Positions 25,296 through 33,248 of a stretch of DNA of 64,000 nt are shown here, piece by piece. The notes under the pieces are model-generated. The model did no database searches. It was not told the DNA's origin and saw only the letters and a list, made by a program, of their open reading frames with translations. The stretch is from Nocardia niigatensis NBRC 100131 (GTDB taxonomy: Bacteria; Actinomycetota; Actinomycetes; Mycobacteriales; Mycobacteriaceae). Position 1 is the stretch's first letter. Every line of letters begins with the position of its first letter. The stretch covers positions 1-64,000 of the forward strand of contig NZ_BAGC01000108.1 of the NCBI RefSeq assembly GCF_000308655.1, read 5' to 3'. Both the position numbers and the translations under genes were made by a program.

Positions 25296-26531
25296 GTGCT
25301 CGACGTGCTCCGCAATCCACAGTTCCGCAAGCTGTTCACCGCCCAGGTGGTCGCCCTGATCGGCACCGGACTGCTCACCGTCGCCCTGGGCCTGCTCGCC
25401 TTCGAGGTGGCCGGGGGTCAGGCGGGCGCGGTGCTGGGTACCGCACTGGCCATCAAGATGGTGGCGTATGTGGCTGTCGCGCCGGTGATCTCGGCCTTCA
25501 CCCAGCGGCTGCCCCGGCGGCTGGTGCTGGTGTCGGCGGACGCGGTGCGCGCGGCGATCGCGCTCATGCTGCCGTTCGTCACGCACACCTGGCAGATCTA
25601 CGTGCTGATCGCACTGCTGCAGTCGGCCTCGGCCACCTTCACGCCGGCGTTTCAGTCACTGATCCCCTCGATCCTGGTCGACGAGGAGGAGTACACGCGC
25701 GGGCTGTCGCTGTCGCGGCTGGCCTACGACATGGAATCGCTGCTGAGCCCGGTGCTGGCGGCCGCGCTGCTGACCGTCATCAGCTATCACTCGCTGTTCG
25801 TGGGCACGGCCGCGGGTTTCGTGGCCTCGGCGCTGCTGGTGGTGACCACCCGGCTCCCCCGGCTCGCCACGCCCGAGCGGTCCGCGCCGCTGCTGCGGCG
25901 CATCACCGAGGGCGCCCGGATCATGATGAACCGCCCGGTGCTGCGCGGGCTGCTGGCCATGAACATGGTGGTGGCCGCCGCCACCGCGCTGGTGATCGTG
26001 AATACCGTTGTGTACGTGCGAGATCAGCTCGACGGCTCCAATACCGCGGTGGCGCTGGCCCTGGGCTGCTTCGGATTCGGTTCCATGGCCGTGGCGCTGT
26101 CGACCCCGCGACTGCTGGCGCGGATGCCCGATCGCCGGTTCATGCTGACCGGCTGCGTGCTGCTGCCGCTGGGCCTGGTCGCGGCGTCGCTGCCGACGCT
26201 GCTCCCCCGCGGGGCGGGCGCGGTCGTGCTGGCGGTGACCTGGGTGCTGCTGGGCGCGGGCACCTCGATGATCAACACCCCGTCGGCCCGCCTGCTGCGC
26301 GCACAGTCCGAAACCGACACTCGCACAGCCGTTTTCACCGCGCAGTTCTCTCTCTCGCACGCGTGCTTCCTGGTGACCTACCCACTGGCGGGCAAGCTGG
26401 GCGCGCTGGCGGGTCTGCCGACCACGGCAATCGTGCTGGCCGCCGTCGCTACACTGGCTGCTACGGCAGCGGCCCACGCCTGGCCCGCGCACGTGCCGGC
26501 AGCCCCCGAGGCGGTGACGGCAGGAAGGTGA
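25296..26531 (+). CDS. MFS transporter co-encoded with an ArsR repressor
   Basis: The 411-residue protein has about 12 predicted hydrophobic segments and MFS_3-like features (N-terminal FRKLFTAQVVALIGTGLLTVALG; a helix-2/3 loop QRLPRRLVLVSADAVRA). Pairing with a metal-site ArsR protein 4 nt downstream suggests efflux of a metal ion or metal complex. This subfamily also contains drug exporters, so the substrate is uncertain. The start is GTG at 25296. A candidate operator overlaps the promoter. Confidence 0.85.
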   Translation: MLDVLRNPQFRKLFTAQVVALIGTGLLTVALGLLAFEVAGGQAGAVLGTALAIKMVAYVAVAPVISAFTQRLPRRLVLVSADAVRAAIALMLPFVTHTWQIYVLIALLQSASATFTPAFQSLIPSILVDEEEYTRGLSLSRLAYDMESLLSPVLAAALLTVISYHSLFVGTAAGFVASALLVVTTRLPRLATPERSAPLLRRITEGARIMMNRPVLRGLLAMNMVVAAATALVIVNTVVYVRDQLDGSNTAVALALGCFGFGSMAVALSTPRLLARMPDRRFMLTGCVLLPLGLVAASLPTLLPRGAGAVVLAVTWVLLGAGTSMINTPSARLLRAQSETDTRTAVFTAQFSLSHACFLVTYPLAGKLGALAGLPTTAIVLAAVATLAATAAAHAWPAHVPAAPEAVTAGR

Positions 26532-26535
26532 TCAG

Positions 26536-26898
26536 GTGAGCGATCTCGAACCGGCACCCGCCACACCCAGCCTCACCCACCCCGTCCAAGCGGATCAGGC
26601 CCATCTGGACGCGGCCACCGCCACCTTCCGGATGCTCTCGGATCCGACCCGCCTGCACATCCTCTGGCTCCTCGCCGCCGCCGAAGCCGATGTCTCGGCC
26701 CTCACCGAGGCGTGCGGCGCCTCCCGCACCGCGGTCAGCCAGCACCTGGCCAAACTCCGCTTCACCGGCCTGGTCGACACCCGCCGCGAGGGCCGCCGCA
26801 TCGTGTACCGCATCCGCGACGGCCACCTGGCCCGCCTCGTCCGCGAAGGGCTCAACCACGCCGACCACATGGTCACCGGCGAACCGTCCCACGGATAA
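26536..26898 (+). CDS. ArsR/SmtB-family metal-responsive repressor
   Basis: The 120-residue winged-helix protein has FRMLSDPTRLHILWLL (helices 1-2), ACGASRTAVSQHLAKLRFTGLV (recognition helix) and RREGRRIVYRI (wing). The C-terminal helix reads DGHLARLVREGLNHADH, keeping the D-x-H and H-x2-H spacing of the alpha-5 Zn/Ni/Co site of SmtB and NmtR. The alpha-3 CVC motif is absent, so a Zn/Ni/Co sensor fits better than As/Cd/Pb. The start is GTG at 26536, 4 nt after the transporter gene. It should repress its own operon until metal binds. Confidence 0.9.
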   Translation: MSDLEPAPATPSLTHPVQADQAHLDAATATFRMLSDPTRLHILWLLAAAEADVSALTEACGASRTAVSQHLAKLRFTGLVDTRREGRRIVYRIRDGHLARLVREGLNHADHMVTGEPSHG

Positions 26899-26973
26899 CC
26901 ATCTCCCGGACCCCCGCTCCTGGTCAGTGGGACCTGCTATCGCCGAGTGCCCGCATGCGCCGTGACGATATGC

Positions 26974-27000
26974 CTATTCGAAATATCGCAAGACGAATAG
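26974..27000 (+). promoter_or_regulatory. Perfect inverted repeat in front of the first monooxygenase gene
   Basis: CTATTCG and CGAATAG are separated by 13 nt, ending 13 nt before the ATG at 27014. The position fits an operator overlapping the transcription start, but no dedicated regulator is adjacent apart from the ArsR gene upstream. The arms differ from the 25257 palindrome. Confidence 0.45.
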
Positions 27001-27013
27001 TGAGAGGTCGCGC

Positions 27014-28621
27014 ATGCATCCCGAGCAGGGCAGCCCATTCGATGTGATCATCATCGGTGCCGGATTCGCCGGACTCTATGGCGTTCACCAGGCGGCGAAG
27101 GCCGGATTGAACGTGCTCGGCCTGGAGGCGGGCGAGGACGTCGGCGGCACCTGGTTCTGGAACCGCTATCCGGGTGCGCGCTGCGACGTGGAGAGTGTCG
27201 ACTACTCCTACTCGTTCGACGAGGACCTGCAGCAGAGCTGGACCTGGACCGAGCGTTTCGCGTCCCAGCCGGAGATCCTCGCCTACATCAACCATGTGGC
27301 GGACCGCTTCGAGCTGAAGCAGCGCTACCGGTTCGGTCAGCGCGTGGTCGGCGCCCGCTTCGACGACGACGCGGCGATCTGGACGCTGCGGACCGAGGCC
27401 GGCGACGAGTTCCGCTCGCAGTTCGTGGTTTTCGCCACCGGCTGCCTGTCCGCGCCGATCAAGCCGAATATTCCCGGCATCGAGACCTTCGCGGGCGAGG
27501 AGCTTTTCACCGCGCAGTGGCCGGAACAGGGCGTGTCGTTCGAGGGCAAGCGGGTCGGCGTGATCGGCACCGGTTCCTCGGGCATCCAGGTCGCGCCGAT
27601 CATCGCGCGAGAGGCCAAGGCGCTCACCGTGTTCCAGCGCTCCGCCAACTTCAGCGTCCCGGTTCCGAACCGCCCGTGGACCGACGAGGAGCAGGGCGAG
27701 ATCCGCGCCACCTACCGGCAGCGGCGCGAGAACTCCTACTACGCACCGGCCGCCACCCCGCACCGCTCGCTGGAGGTCAAGGCCCTGGACCTGACCGCCG
27801 AGGAGCGCGAGCAGGCCATGCAGGACCGCTGGGACGGCGGCGGCGTGCTGTTCAACAAGGTCTTCCCGGACCAGAACAGCGATCTGGCCGCGAACGAGCT
27901 GGTCCGCGAGTTCGCCGTCGCCAAGATCCGCGCCAAGGTGGACGACCAGGCGGTGGCCGACGACCTCATCCCCTACGACCACCCCATCGGCACCAAGCGC
28001 ATCTGCACCGACTCGGGCTACTACGAGATGTTCAACCGGCCGAACGTGTCGCTGGTGAACCTGCGGCGCGAGGGCATCGAGGAGGTCACCCCGACCGGTA
28101 TCCGCACCGCGGACCAGTTCATCGAACTCGACACCCTGGTCTACGCAACAGGTTTCGACGCCATGACCGGCGCCCTGCTGCGCATCGACATGCACGGCGC
28201 GCACGACGCCCGCCTCGCGGACCTGTGGGCCGACGGCCCGGTCACCTACCTGGGCTTCGGTATTCCGGGCTTCCCGAACATGTTCAGCGTCAACAGTGTC
28301 GGCACCCCGTCGGTGATGGCGAACATGGTGCTGCATTCCGAGCAGCAACTGGACTGGGTGCTCGCGCTCGTGGAGCACTGCCGCGCCAACGGGATCCGCA
28401 CGGCGGAGGCCCGCGCGGAGGCGGCGGTCAAGTGGACCGATCACCTGCTCGAGGTCGCCGAGGGCACGCTGTTCGTGAAGGCCAACTCCTGGTATATGGG
28501 CGCGAACATCGAGGGCAAGAAGCGTGTATTCATGCCCTACATCGGCGGTTTCGGCAACTACCGCCGCTACTGCGACGACGAGCGCGAGAACGGGTACCCG
28601 AACTTCGAGCTCACCGCCTGA
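27014..28621 (+). CDS. Flavin monooxygenase, Baeyer-Villiger type with altered fingerprint
   Basis: The 535-residue FAD/NADPH enzyme has Rossmann motifs GAGFAG (15-20) and GTGSSG (185-190), plus GGTWFWNRYPGARCD, typical of type I Baeyer-Villiger monooxygenases that insert oxygen next to a ketone. The fingerprint F-x-G-x3-H-x3-W-P appears at 159-170, but the His is Phe (FAGEELFTAQWP). The late motif GKKRVFMPYIGG matches cyclohexanone-monooxygenase-like proteins. It may use another substrate or act as an oxidase. It appears monocistronic, with a terminator downstream. ATG at 27014 follows GAGAGG. Confidence 0.88.
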   Translation: MHPEQGSPFDVIIIGAGFAGLYGVHQAAKAGLNVLGLEAGEDVGGTWFWNRYPGARCDVESVDYSYSFDEDLQQSWTWTERFASQPEILAYINHVADRFELKQRYRFGQRVVGARFDDDAAIWTLRTEAGDEFRSQFVVFATGCLSAPIKPNIPGIETFAGEELFTAQWPEQGVSFEGKRVGVIGTGSSGIQVAPIIAREAKALTVFQRSANFSVPVPNRPWTDEEQGEIRATYRQRRENSYYAPAATPHRSLEVKALDLTAEEREQAMQDRWDGGGVLFNKVFPDQNSDLAANELVREFAVAKIRAKVDDQAVADDLIPYDHPIGTKRICTDSGYYEMFNRPNVSLVNLRREGIEEVTPTGIRTADQFIELDTLVYATGFDAMTGALLRIDMHGAHDARLADLWADGPVTYLGFGIPGFPNMFSVNSVGTPSVMANMVLHSEQQLDWVLALVEHCRANGIRTAEARAEAAVKWTDHLLEVAEGTLFVKANSWYMGANIEGKKRVFMPYIGGFGNYRRYCDDERENGYPNFELTA

Positions 28622-28632
28622 TCACCGGCACC

Positions 28633-28677
28633 ACGACACCGGCTCGCTCCCGGTGGGGGCGAGCCGGTGTCGTCGTT
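28633..28677. terminator. Terminator between convergent genes
   Basis: A perfect 15-bp stem (ACGACACCGGCTCGC with GCGAGCCGGTGTCGT) has an 11-nt loop, followed on the plus strand by CGTTT. It lies between the monooxygenase stop and the end of the leftward mycolyltransferase, so it can serve both directions. Confidence 0.85.
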
Positions 28678-28681
28678 TCGC

Positions 28682-29707
28682 TCAGGCGGGCAGCCCCAGG
28701 CCGGCCGCCAGGACCGGCCAGGATCGCTTCACCGCGTCCTGCCAGTACCCCCACGAGTGGGTGCCGGTGAGCGTGAAGTCGAAGGTGGCCGGGATGCCGA
28801 GGCCGCCGAGTTTCACCGCGAGATTGCGGCTGCAGAGGTCGGCGGCGGCCTCGAGTCCGCCGCCGAGGGTCAACTGGTTGATCCAGCCGTCGGTGCCGGG
28901 CAGGGTGAACGGGCCACCGGGAAGGTCCCACCGGCCAGGCAGTCCGGAACCGCTGGAAATGAACAGATTCAGGCCGCGCAACCGGTCGGCGTGCACGTAG
29001 GGATCGTTGGCGGCCCACTCGGGATCGCCTTCGGGGCCGTACATGTTCCTGGTGTCACCGCCGCCCTTCGCCACCACGGTATCGACGAAGTAGTGGCCGA
29101 GGGGGTCACTGATCTGGGCGCAGCCACTGTAGGCCGCCACCGCCCGATACAGCCCGGGCGCGGCGATGGGCAGCTGCAGCGCCGAGGTGCCCGCCATGGA
29201 CAGACCGGCAATAGCGTTGCGGCCGTTGGTGTTCAGCGCCCGGTCGATGAGCGGCGGGAGCTCCCGGGTGAGGAAGGTCTTCCACTTGTTCACGCCCAGT
29301 ACGGGATCCGGGTCACGCCAGTCGGCGTAGTAGGTGAAACCACCGCCGATCGGTTCCACCACGGTGACATTCTTGCCGGCCAGGAAGTCGAGTACATCGG
29401 TCTTGGTCTGCCAGGTCACCTCGTCGACGCCGCCACCCGCGCCATTGAGCAGATACAGGACCGGGGCGGGCTGTGAGGTGTCGGCGGCGCGCTGCACATC
29501 GAGATCGATGATCTTGTCCATGGCGGCCGAATAGACCCGCATCCGCTGGATTCGCGCGTCGGTGGCCCCGAGGGAAGTGATGTGGGAGCCGTCGGTGGCG
29601 TTCGGCGAGGTGCCCGGGTCGGCGGAGGCGATGCCGGCGGCCAGCGGCAGGAGAACGGTTGCGGCCAAAGCCAAGACCGAGCTGCCGAAGAATTTTCTCG
29701 AACGCAC
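28682..29707 (-). CDS. Secreted antigen-85-type mycolyltransferase (copy 1)
   Basis: The 341-residue protein has a Sec signal peptide (VRSRKFFGSSVLALAATVL, cleavage after ASA). The alpha/beta-hydrolase esterase domain contains LYLLNGAGGG (oxyanion region), PIGGGFTYYADW, nucleophile Ser in GLSMAGT and catalytic His in GTHSWGYW. Such enzymes transfer mycolic acids to trehalose and arabinogalactan outside the membrane. GTG at 29707 was chosen because GGAGGAG precedes it; the longer in-frame extension lacks signal-peptide logic. It is about three-quarters identical to the next gene, a tandem duplicate. A terminator follows. Confidence 0.92.
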   Translation of the reverse strand: MRSRKFFGSSVLALAATVLLPLAAGIASADPGTSPNATDGSHITSLGATDARIQRMRVYSAAMDKIIDLDVQRAADTSQPAPVLYLLNGAGGGVDEVTWQTKTDVLDFLAGKNVTVVEPIGGGFTYYADWRDPDPVLGVNKWKTFLTRELPPLIDRALNTNGRNAIAGLSMAGTSALQLPIAAPGLYRAVAAYSGCAQISDPLGHYFVDTVVAKGGGDTRNMYGPEGDPEWAANDPYVHADRLRGLNLFISSGSGLPGRWDLPGGPFTLPGTDGWINQLTLGGGLEAAADLCSRNLAVKLGGLGIPATFDFTLTGTHSWGYWQDAVKRSWPVLAAGLGLPA

Positions 29708-29867
29708 GCTGTCTCCTCCGGCGGGTACCCGGGTGTTTCGAGTCAGCACTTCAGCGTGCCGAGCGGCGTCGGTCATGCTGGCCCGGAACTGAACTTCTTC
29801 TGAGGGTACGGTTCCGGATCGCGGGTCAGGGTGCGATTCCCGGCCTCGTGACCGCACGGGAACACAA

Positions 29868-29910
29868 GACGAAACCGGCTCGCTTCCCCTGAAGGCGTGC
29901 CGGTTTCGTC
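29868..29910 (-). terminator. Terminator after mycolyltransferase copy 2
   Basis: 12-bp arms GACGAAACCGGC and GCCGGTTTCGTC are separated by 19 nt; read leftward they are followed by TTGTGTT. It lies just after the stop of copy 2 and before the promoter region of copy 1, so each mycolyltransferase is probably its own transcript. Confidence 0.75.
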
Positions 29911-29920
29911 CTTTTGCCGG

Positions 29921-30958
29921 TCAGGCCGGTAAGCCCAGACCGGCAGCCAGGACCGGCCACGACTTCTTCAGCGCGTCCTGCCAGTACCCCCACGAGTGGG
30001 TGCCGGTGGGCGTGAAGTCGTAGGTGGCCGGGATGCCGAGGCCGTCGAGCTTGGTCTTCAGGTTGTGGGTGCAGTAGTCGGCGGCGGCTTCGAGGCTGCC
30101 GCCGAGCGCCACCTGGTTCGCCCAGCCTCCCGCGCCGGGAAGTGTGTGCGGACCGCCGAGGGTGTCCCATTCACCCGGCATCCCGGAACCGCTGGAAATG
30201 AACAGATTCAGGCCGCGGAGCTGGTCGGCGTGCACGTAGGGATCGTTGGCCGCCCACATGGGATCGCCCTGCGGGCCGTACATGTTCTTGCTGTCACCGC
30301 CGCCCACGGCGACCACGGTATTGGCGAAGTTGTAGCCGAGTGGATCACTGATCTGGGCGCAGCCACTGTAGGCGGCGACCGACTGGTAGAGGCCGGGCGC
30401 GGCGATCGGCAGTTGCAGTACCGAGGTGCCCGACATGGACAGACCGGCAATCGCGTTGCGGCCGTTGGTGTTCAACGCCCGGTCGATGAGCGGTGGCAGT
30501 TCCTCGGTGAGGAAGGTCTTCCACTTGTTCACGCCCAGTACGGGATCCGGGTCACGCCAGTCGGTGTAGTAGCTGAATCCGCCACCGATCGGCTGCACCA
30601 CGGTGACGTTCTTGTCGGACAGGAAGTTCAGGACGTCGGTCTGCTTCTGCCAGGTCGCGGAATCGGTCCCGCCACCCGCGCCGTTGAGCAGGTACAGCAC
30701 CGGCGTCGGCGCCGAGGTGTCCGCGGCGCGCTGCACGTCGACCTCGATGTTCTTGTCCATGGCCGTTGAATAGACCTGCAGTGTCACAGTGCGGGCGTCG
30801 GTGGCCCTGCTCGAGGCGATACGCGAGCCGTCGGCGGAGGTGCCGGATGCGTCCAGCGAAGGGCCCGGATCGGCGGAGGCGGCCCCCGCAGCCACCGGTA
30901 GCAGAACGGTTGCAGTCAAGGCCAACACCGCACTGCCCCAGGTCTTCGTTGAACGCAC
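29921..30958 (-). CDS. Secreted antigen-85-type mycolyltransferase (copy 2)
   Basis: The 345-residue paralogue of the neighbouring gene has the same architecture: a signal peptide with cleavage near AASA, LYLLNGAGGG, nucleophile Ser in GLSMSGT, and His in GTHSWGYW. Differences concentrate in the signal peptide, the Ser-rich N-terminus of the mature protein and surface segments (GYNFANTVVAVGGGDSKN, TLGGPHTLPGAGGW). GTG at 30958 has AAGGAGA upstream. The shared role is mycolate transfer in the cell envelope. Different acceptor or donor preference is possible but not shown. Confidence 0.92.
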   Translation of the reverse strand: MRSTKTWGSAVLALTATVLLPVAAGAASADPGPSLDASGTSADGSRIASSRATDARTVTLQVYSTAMDKNIEVDVQRAADTSAPTPVLYLLNGAGGGTDSATWQKQTDVLNFLSDKNVTVVQPIGGGFSYYTDWRDPDPVLGVNKWKTFLTEELPPLIDRALNTNGRNAIAGLSMSGTSVLQLPIAAPGLYQSVAAYSGCAQISDPLGYNFANTVVAVGGGDSKNMYGPQGDPMWAANDPYVHADQLRGLNLFISSGSGMPGEWDTLGGPHTLPGAGGWANQVALGGSLEAAADYCTHNLKTKLDGLGIPATYDFTPTGTHSWGYWQDALKKSWPVLAAGLGLPA

Positions 30959-31161
30959 GATTTCTCCTTCGGCAGTTTTCGCTCGCGTTACGAGCCTTTT
31001 GTGCATGTTTTGCGAATCAGCTCCTCACCTTGCCCACGGGCTCTTAGCAATTGCTGGCCCGAAGCTGAGCTGCGCCTGAGAGTCCCGTCAGCGGGCTGTC
31101 GGCCCCGGTCAGCGCACTGTCGGTGAGCTGTCAGCGCGGGTCGGCAGTGTCATGGACACAA

Positions 31162-31184
31162 TCGATTACCCGTGAGGTAATCGA
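31162..31184 (+). promoter_or_regulatory. Palindrome upstream of the thioesterase gene
   Basis: TCGATTACC, 5 nt, GGTAATCGA form a perfect 9-bp inverted repeat 33 nt before the thioesterase ATG. The low GC of the arms against the local background suggests a protein-binding site in the promoter. Which regulator uses it is unknown. Confidence 0.5.
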
Positions 31185-31216
31185 CTCGCGGTCCGGCGTC
31201 GGGCACAGTCGATCTC

Positions 31217-31633
31217 ATGACCGACACCGAGATCACCACCGATCCGATGGGCACACAGCTGTTCGCCACCATGCCGTTCGCCGAGGGCCTCGGCGTCCAG
31301 GTCCTGGAGTGCGGCCCGGAACTGGTGCGCAGCCGCCTGGAATGGCGTGAGAACCTCTGCACCCTGGGCGGTGCCATGCACGGCGGCGCGCTCATGTCGC
31401 TGGCCGATGGCACAGCGGCGGTGTGCGCCTTCCTGAATCTGCCGGCGGGCAAGCAGGGGACGACCACGGTGGAGTCGAAGACGAACTTCCTGCGGGCGGT
31501 GCGGTCGGGTCACGCCACCGCCACCGCGCGGCCGCTGCACGCCGGGCGCAGTTTCATCGTGGTGGAAACCGAGATCCGCGACGACGCGGGCAAACTCGTC
31601 GCCAAGACGACCCAGACCCAGGCGGTCCTGTAG
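31217..31633 (+). CDS. Hotdog-fold thioesterase (PaaI-like)
   Basis: The 138-residue single hotdog domain has the PaaI/4HBT active-site helix GGAMHGGALMSLADGTAA and a following beta-strand ESKTNFLRAVRSG. It would hydrolyse an acyl- or aryl-CoA thioester in the cytosol. The start is ATG at 31217. A 9-bp palindrome lies upstream. The stop is 8 nt from that of the convergent TetR gene, and the oxidation operon beyond it makes a role in CoA-ester turnover plausible. Confidence 0.88.
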   Translation: MTDTEITTDPMGTQLFATMPFAEGLGVQVLECGPELVRSRLEWRENLCTLGGAMHGGALMSLADGTAAVCAFLNLPAGKQGTTTVESKTNFLRAVRSGHATATARPLHAGRSFIVVETEIRDDAGKLVAKTTQTQAVL

Positions 31634-31641
31634 CCGCGGTC

Positions 31642-32256
31642 CTACCCGGCGAGAATCGGCACCAGGTACGAGCGCGCGAATTGCGCCAGCTCATCCGGGG
31701 TTTCGAGCGTGACCGTGCCGCCCTCGACCAGAATCATCGAATGCACGACGCGGCAGCAGATCTCGGTGCGCGCCGCCAGGTCGGGCGGGGCCTCGAACAG
31801 CCCCTTCGCGGCAGCCTGCGCCAGGATCTGAATGGTGGCCGCGACGGACATGGCGAAGCTGGTCGCGCCTTCGACGGTGAGATTCACCAGAATTCGGTCC
31901 GGCTCGACCGCGAGCAGCCGTTCGATCAGCGGATGGGCCCGCCAGCGGGTGATGACGGTGACGAAGACGTCGGCGACCAGCGCGGGCAGGTCGTCGTGCC
32001 GGTCCGGCATGGTCGACAGTTCCGCCAGCAGGTTGCCGACCTCACGACTGACGACGGCCCGCACCAGGTCGTCGCGGGAGCCGAGCCGGCGGTAGACGGT
32101 CACCCGGTCGACCCCGGCCTGTTTGGCGACATCCTCGATCGTCGTCTTCTTGACCCCGACCTTCTCGAACTGCACGAGTGCGGCGTCGAGGATGCGCGTT
32201 TCGATGTCATCGGCGGCATCCGTGCGGGTAGGCGGGGTTTTCGACGCGGTCGTCAC
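31642..32256 (-). CDS. TetR-family regulator divergent from the oxidation operon
   Basis: The protein has about 204 residues. The N-terminal helix-turn-helix lies in RILDAALVQFEKVGVKKTTI and DVAKQAGVDRVTVYRRLGSRDDLVRA; a larger ligand domain follows. The start is uncertain: GTG at 32256 gives the usual length; GTG at 32265 or 32286 are in frame, and none has a clear ribosome site. It is divergent from the PF10118-reductase-monooxygenase-dehydrogenase operon and probably represses it, with candidate sites at 32288-32338. Confidence 0.88.
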   Translation of the reverse strand: MTTASKTPPTRTDAADDIETRILDAALVQFEKVGVKKTTIEDVAKQAGVDRVTVYRRLGSRDDLVRAVVSREVGNLLAELSTMPDRHDDLPALVADVFVTVITRWRAHPLIERLLAVEPDRILVNLTVEGATSFAMSVAATIQILAQAAAKGLFEAPPDLAARTEICCRVVHSMILVEGGTVTLETPDELAQFARSYLVPILAG

Positions 32257-32287
32257 CGCATCCACGCTAGCAGCATCCCCACTCACT

Positions 32288-32338
32288 GCAACAATCCAGG
32301 ACAATTTGTAGCTGCAACATTGCAATAGCATTTGTTGC
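32288..32338. promoter_or_regulatory. Candidate TetR operator region
   Basis: The divergent promoter holds TGCAACATTGCA (32313-32324), whose 5-bp arms are perfect. It is flanked by GCAACAA (32288) and TTGTTGC (32332), which are also mirror images. The local AT richness and repeated GCAAC/GTTGC words fit one or two TetR dimer sites covering both promoters. Confidence 0.5.
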
Positions 32339-32354
32339 GCTGTACGGTTCAGGC

Positions 32355-33248
32355 ATGGCTGACAAAGCTGGCGCGACGAAGCGCCACTACCGCGACGAGG
32401 CGCACGCCATCTCCGCCCGCGACGTGCGATTCGATTTCGATTCCGTTCCACTGCACTACATTCCGGGCGAAGTGCTGGTGACCCACGTTGTCGATGTCAT
32501 GCACCTGGTGCTCCCCGAGGGCGAACGGGCCATGGCGCAGACACTCGCGGAGGCCCTCCCCCATATCCGCGACGAGCGGCTGCGGGAGGAGGTGACCGGG
32601 TTCATCGGGCAGGAGTCCATGCACGCCAGCAGTCATGAGGCGGCGCGCCGGCACCTGCAGTCCCTCGGGCTGGACGTCGATTCCTACGTCAACGCCATCG
32701 CCTGGCTGGTCGACCGGATCCTCGGCGATCACGGACTCACCGGCCGGGCCCGCGAAGAGTGGCTCAAGGAGCGGCTCGGCCTGTTCGCCGGAATGGAGCA
32801 CTACACGGCCGTCATCGGCGAATGGATGCTCAACGCGGACGTGCTGGAGGCCGAGGGCATGCATCCCGCCATGCTCGATCTGGTGCGCTGGCACGGCGCC
32901 GAGGAGGTCGAGCACCGCAATGTGGTCTACGACGCCTACATGTATCTCGACGGCGGCTATCTGCGGAAGGCGCGTACCGCGCTGCTGGCCAGCGCTACGC
33001 TGCTGCCGCTGTTCATCGTGTCGGCCGGGTACCTGTACCGGAAGGATCCGTCGCCGCAGAAGGGGCGGTTCTGGGGGCGGCAGTTGCTGAGCGCGACGCG
33101 GCGCGGCATGATTCCGAGCTGGACGGTGTTCTTCACCGAGATCCCGCGCTATCTGCGGCCGGGCTTCCATCCGTCGCAGCTGGGCCCGATGGATGCGGCG
33201 CTGCGCTATCTGGCGCACTCCCCTGCGGCGCGGGCGGCGGCCGAATGA
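32355..33248 (+). CDS. PF10118 metal-dependent protein, possible diiron oxygenase
   Basis: The 297-residue protein belongs to the family annotated as predicted metal-dependent hydrolase (PF10118). It carries two ExxH motifs, QESMH (E87, H90) and EEVEH (E184, H187), plus other conserved acids in helices (E56, E148, E156). This E...ExxH...E...ExxH spacing is that of ferritin-like diiron carboxylate enzymes. The next gene overlaps it by 4 nt and encodes a flavin/[2Fe-2S] reductase, the usual electron donor for such oxygenases. I therefore infer a diiron oxygenase or desaturase rather than a hydrolase. It is the first gene of a four-gene operon. Confidence 0.75.
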   Translation: MADKAGATKRHYRDEAHAISARDVRFDFDSVPLHYIPGEVLVTHVVDVMHLVLPEGERAMAQTLAEALPHIRDERLREEVTGFIGQESMHASSHEAARRHLQSLGLDVDSYVNAIAWLVDRILGDHGLTGRAREEWLKERLGLFAGMEHYTAVIGEWMLNADVLEAEGMHPAMLDLVRWHGAEEVEHRNVVYDAYMYLDGGYLRKARTALLASATLLPLFIVSAGYLYRKDPSPQKGRFWGRQLLSATRRGMIPSWTVFFTEIPRYLRPGFHPSQLGPMDAALRYLAHSPAARAAAE

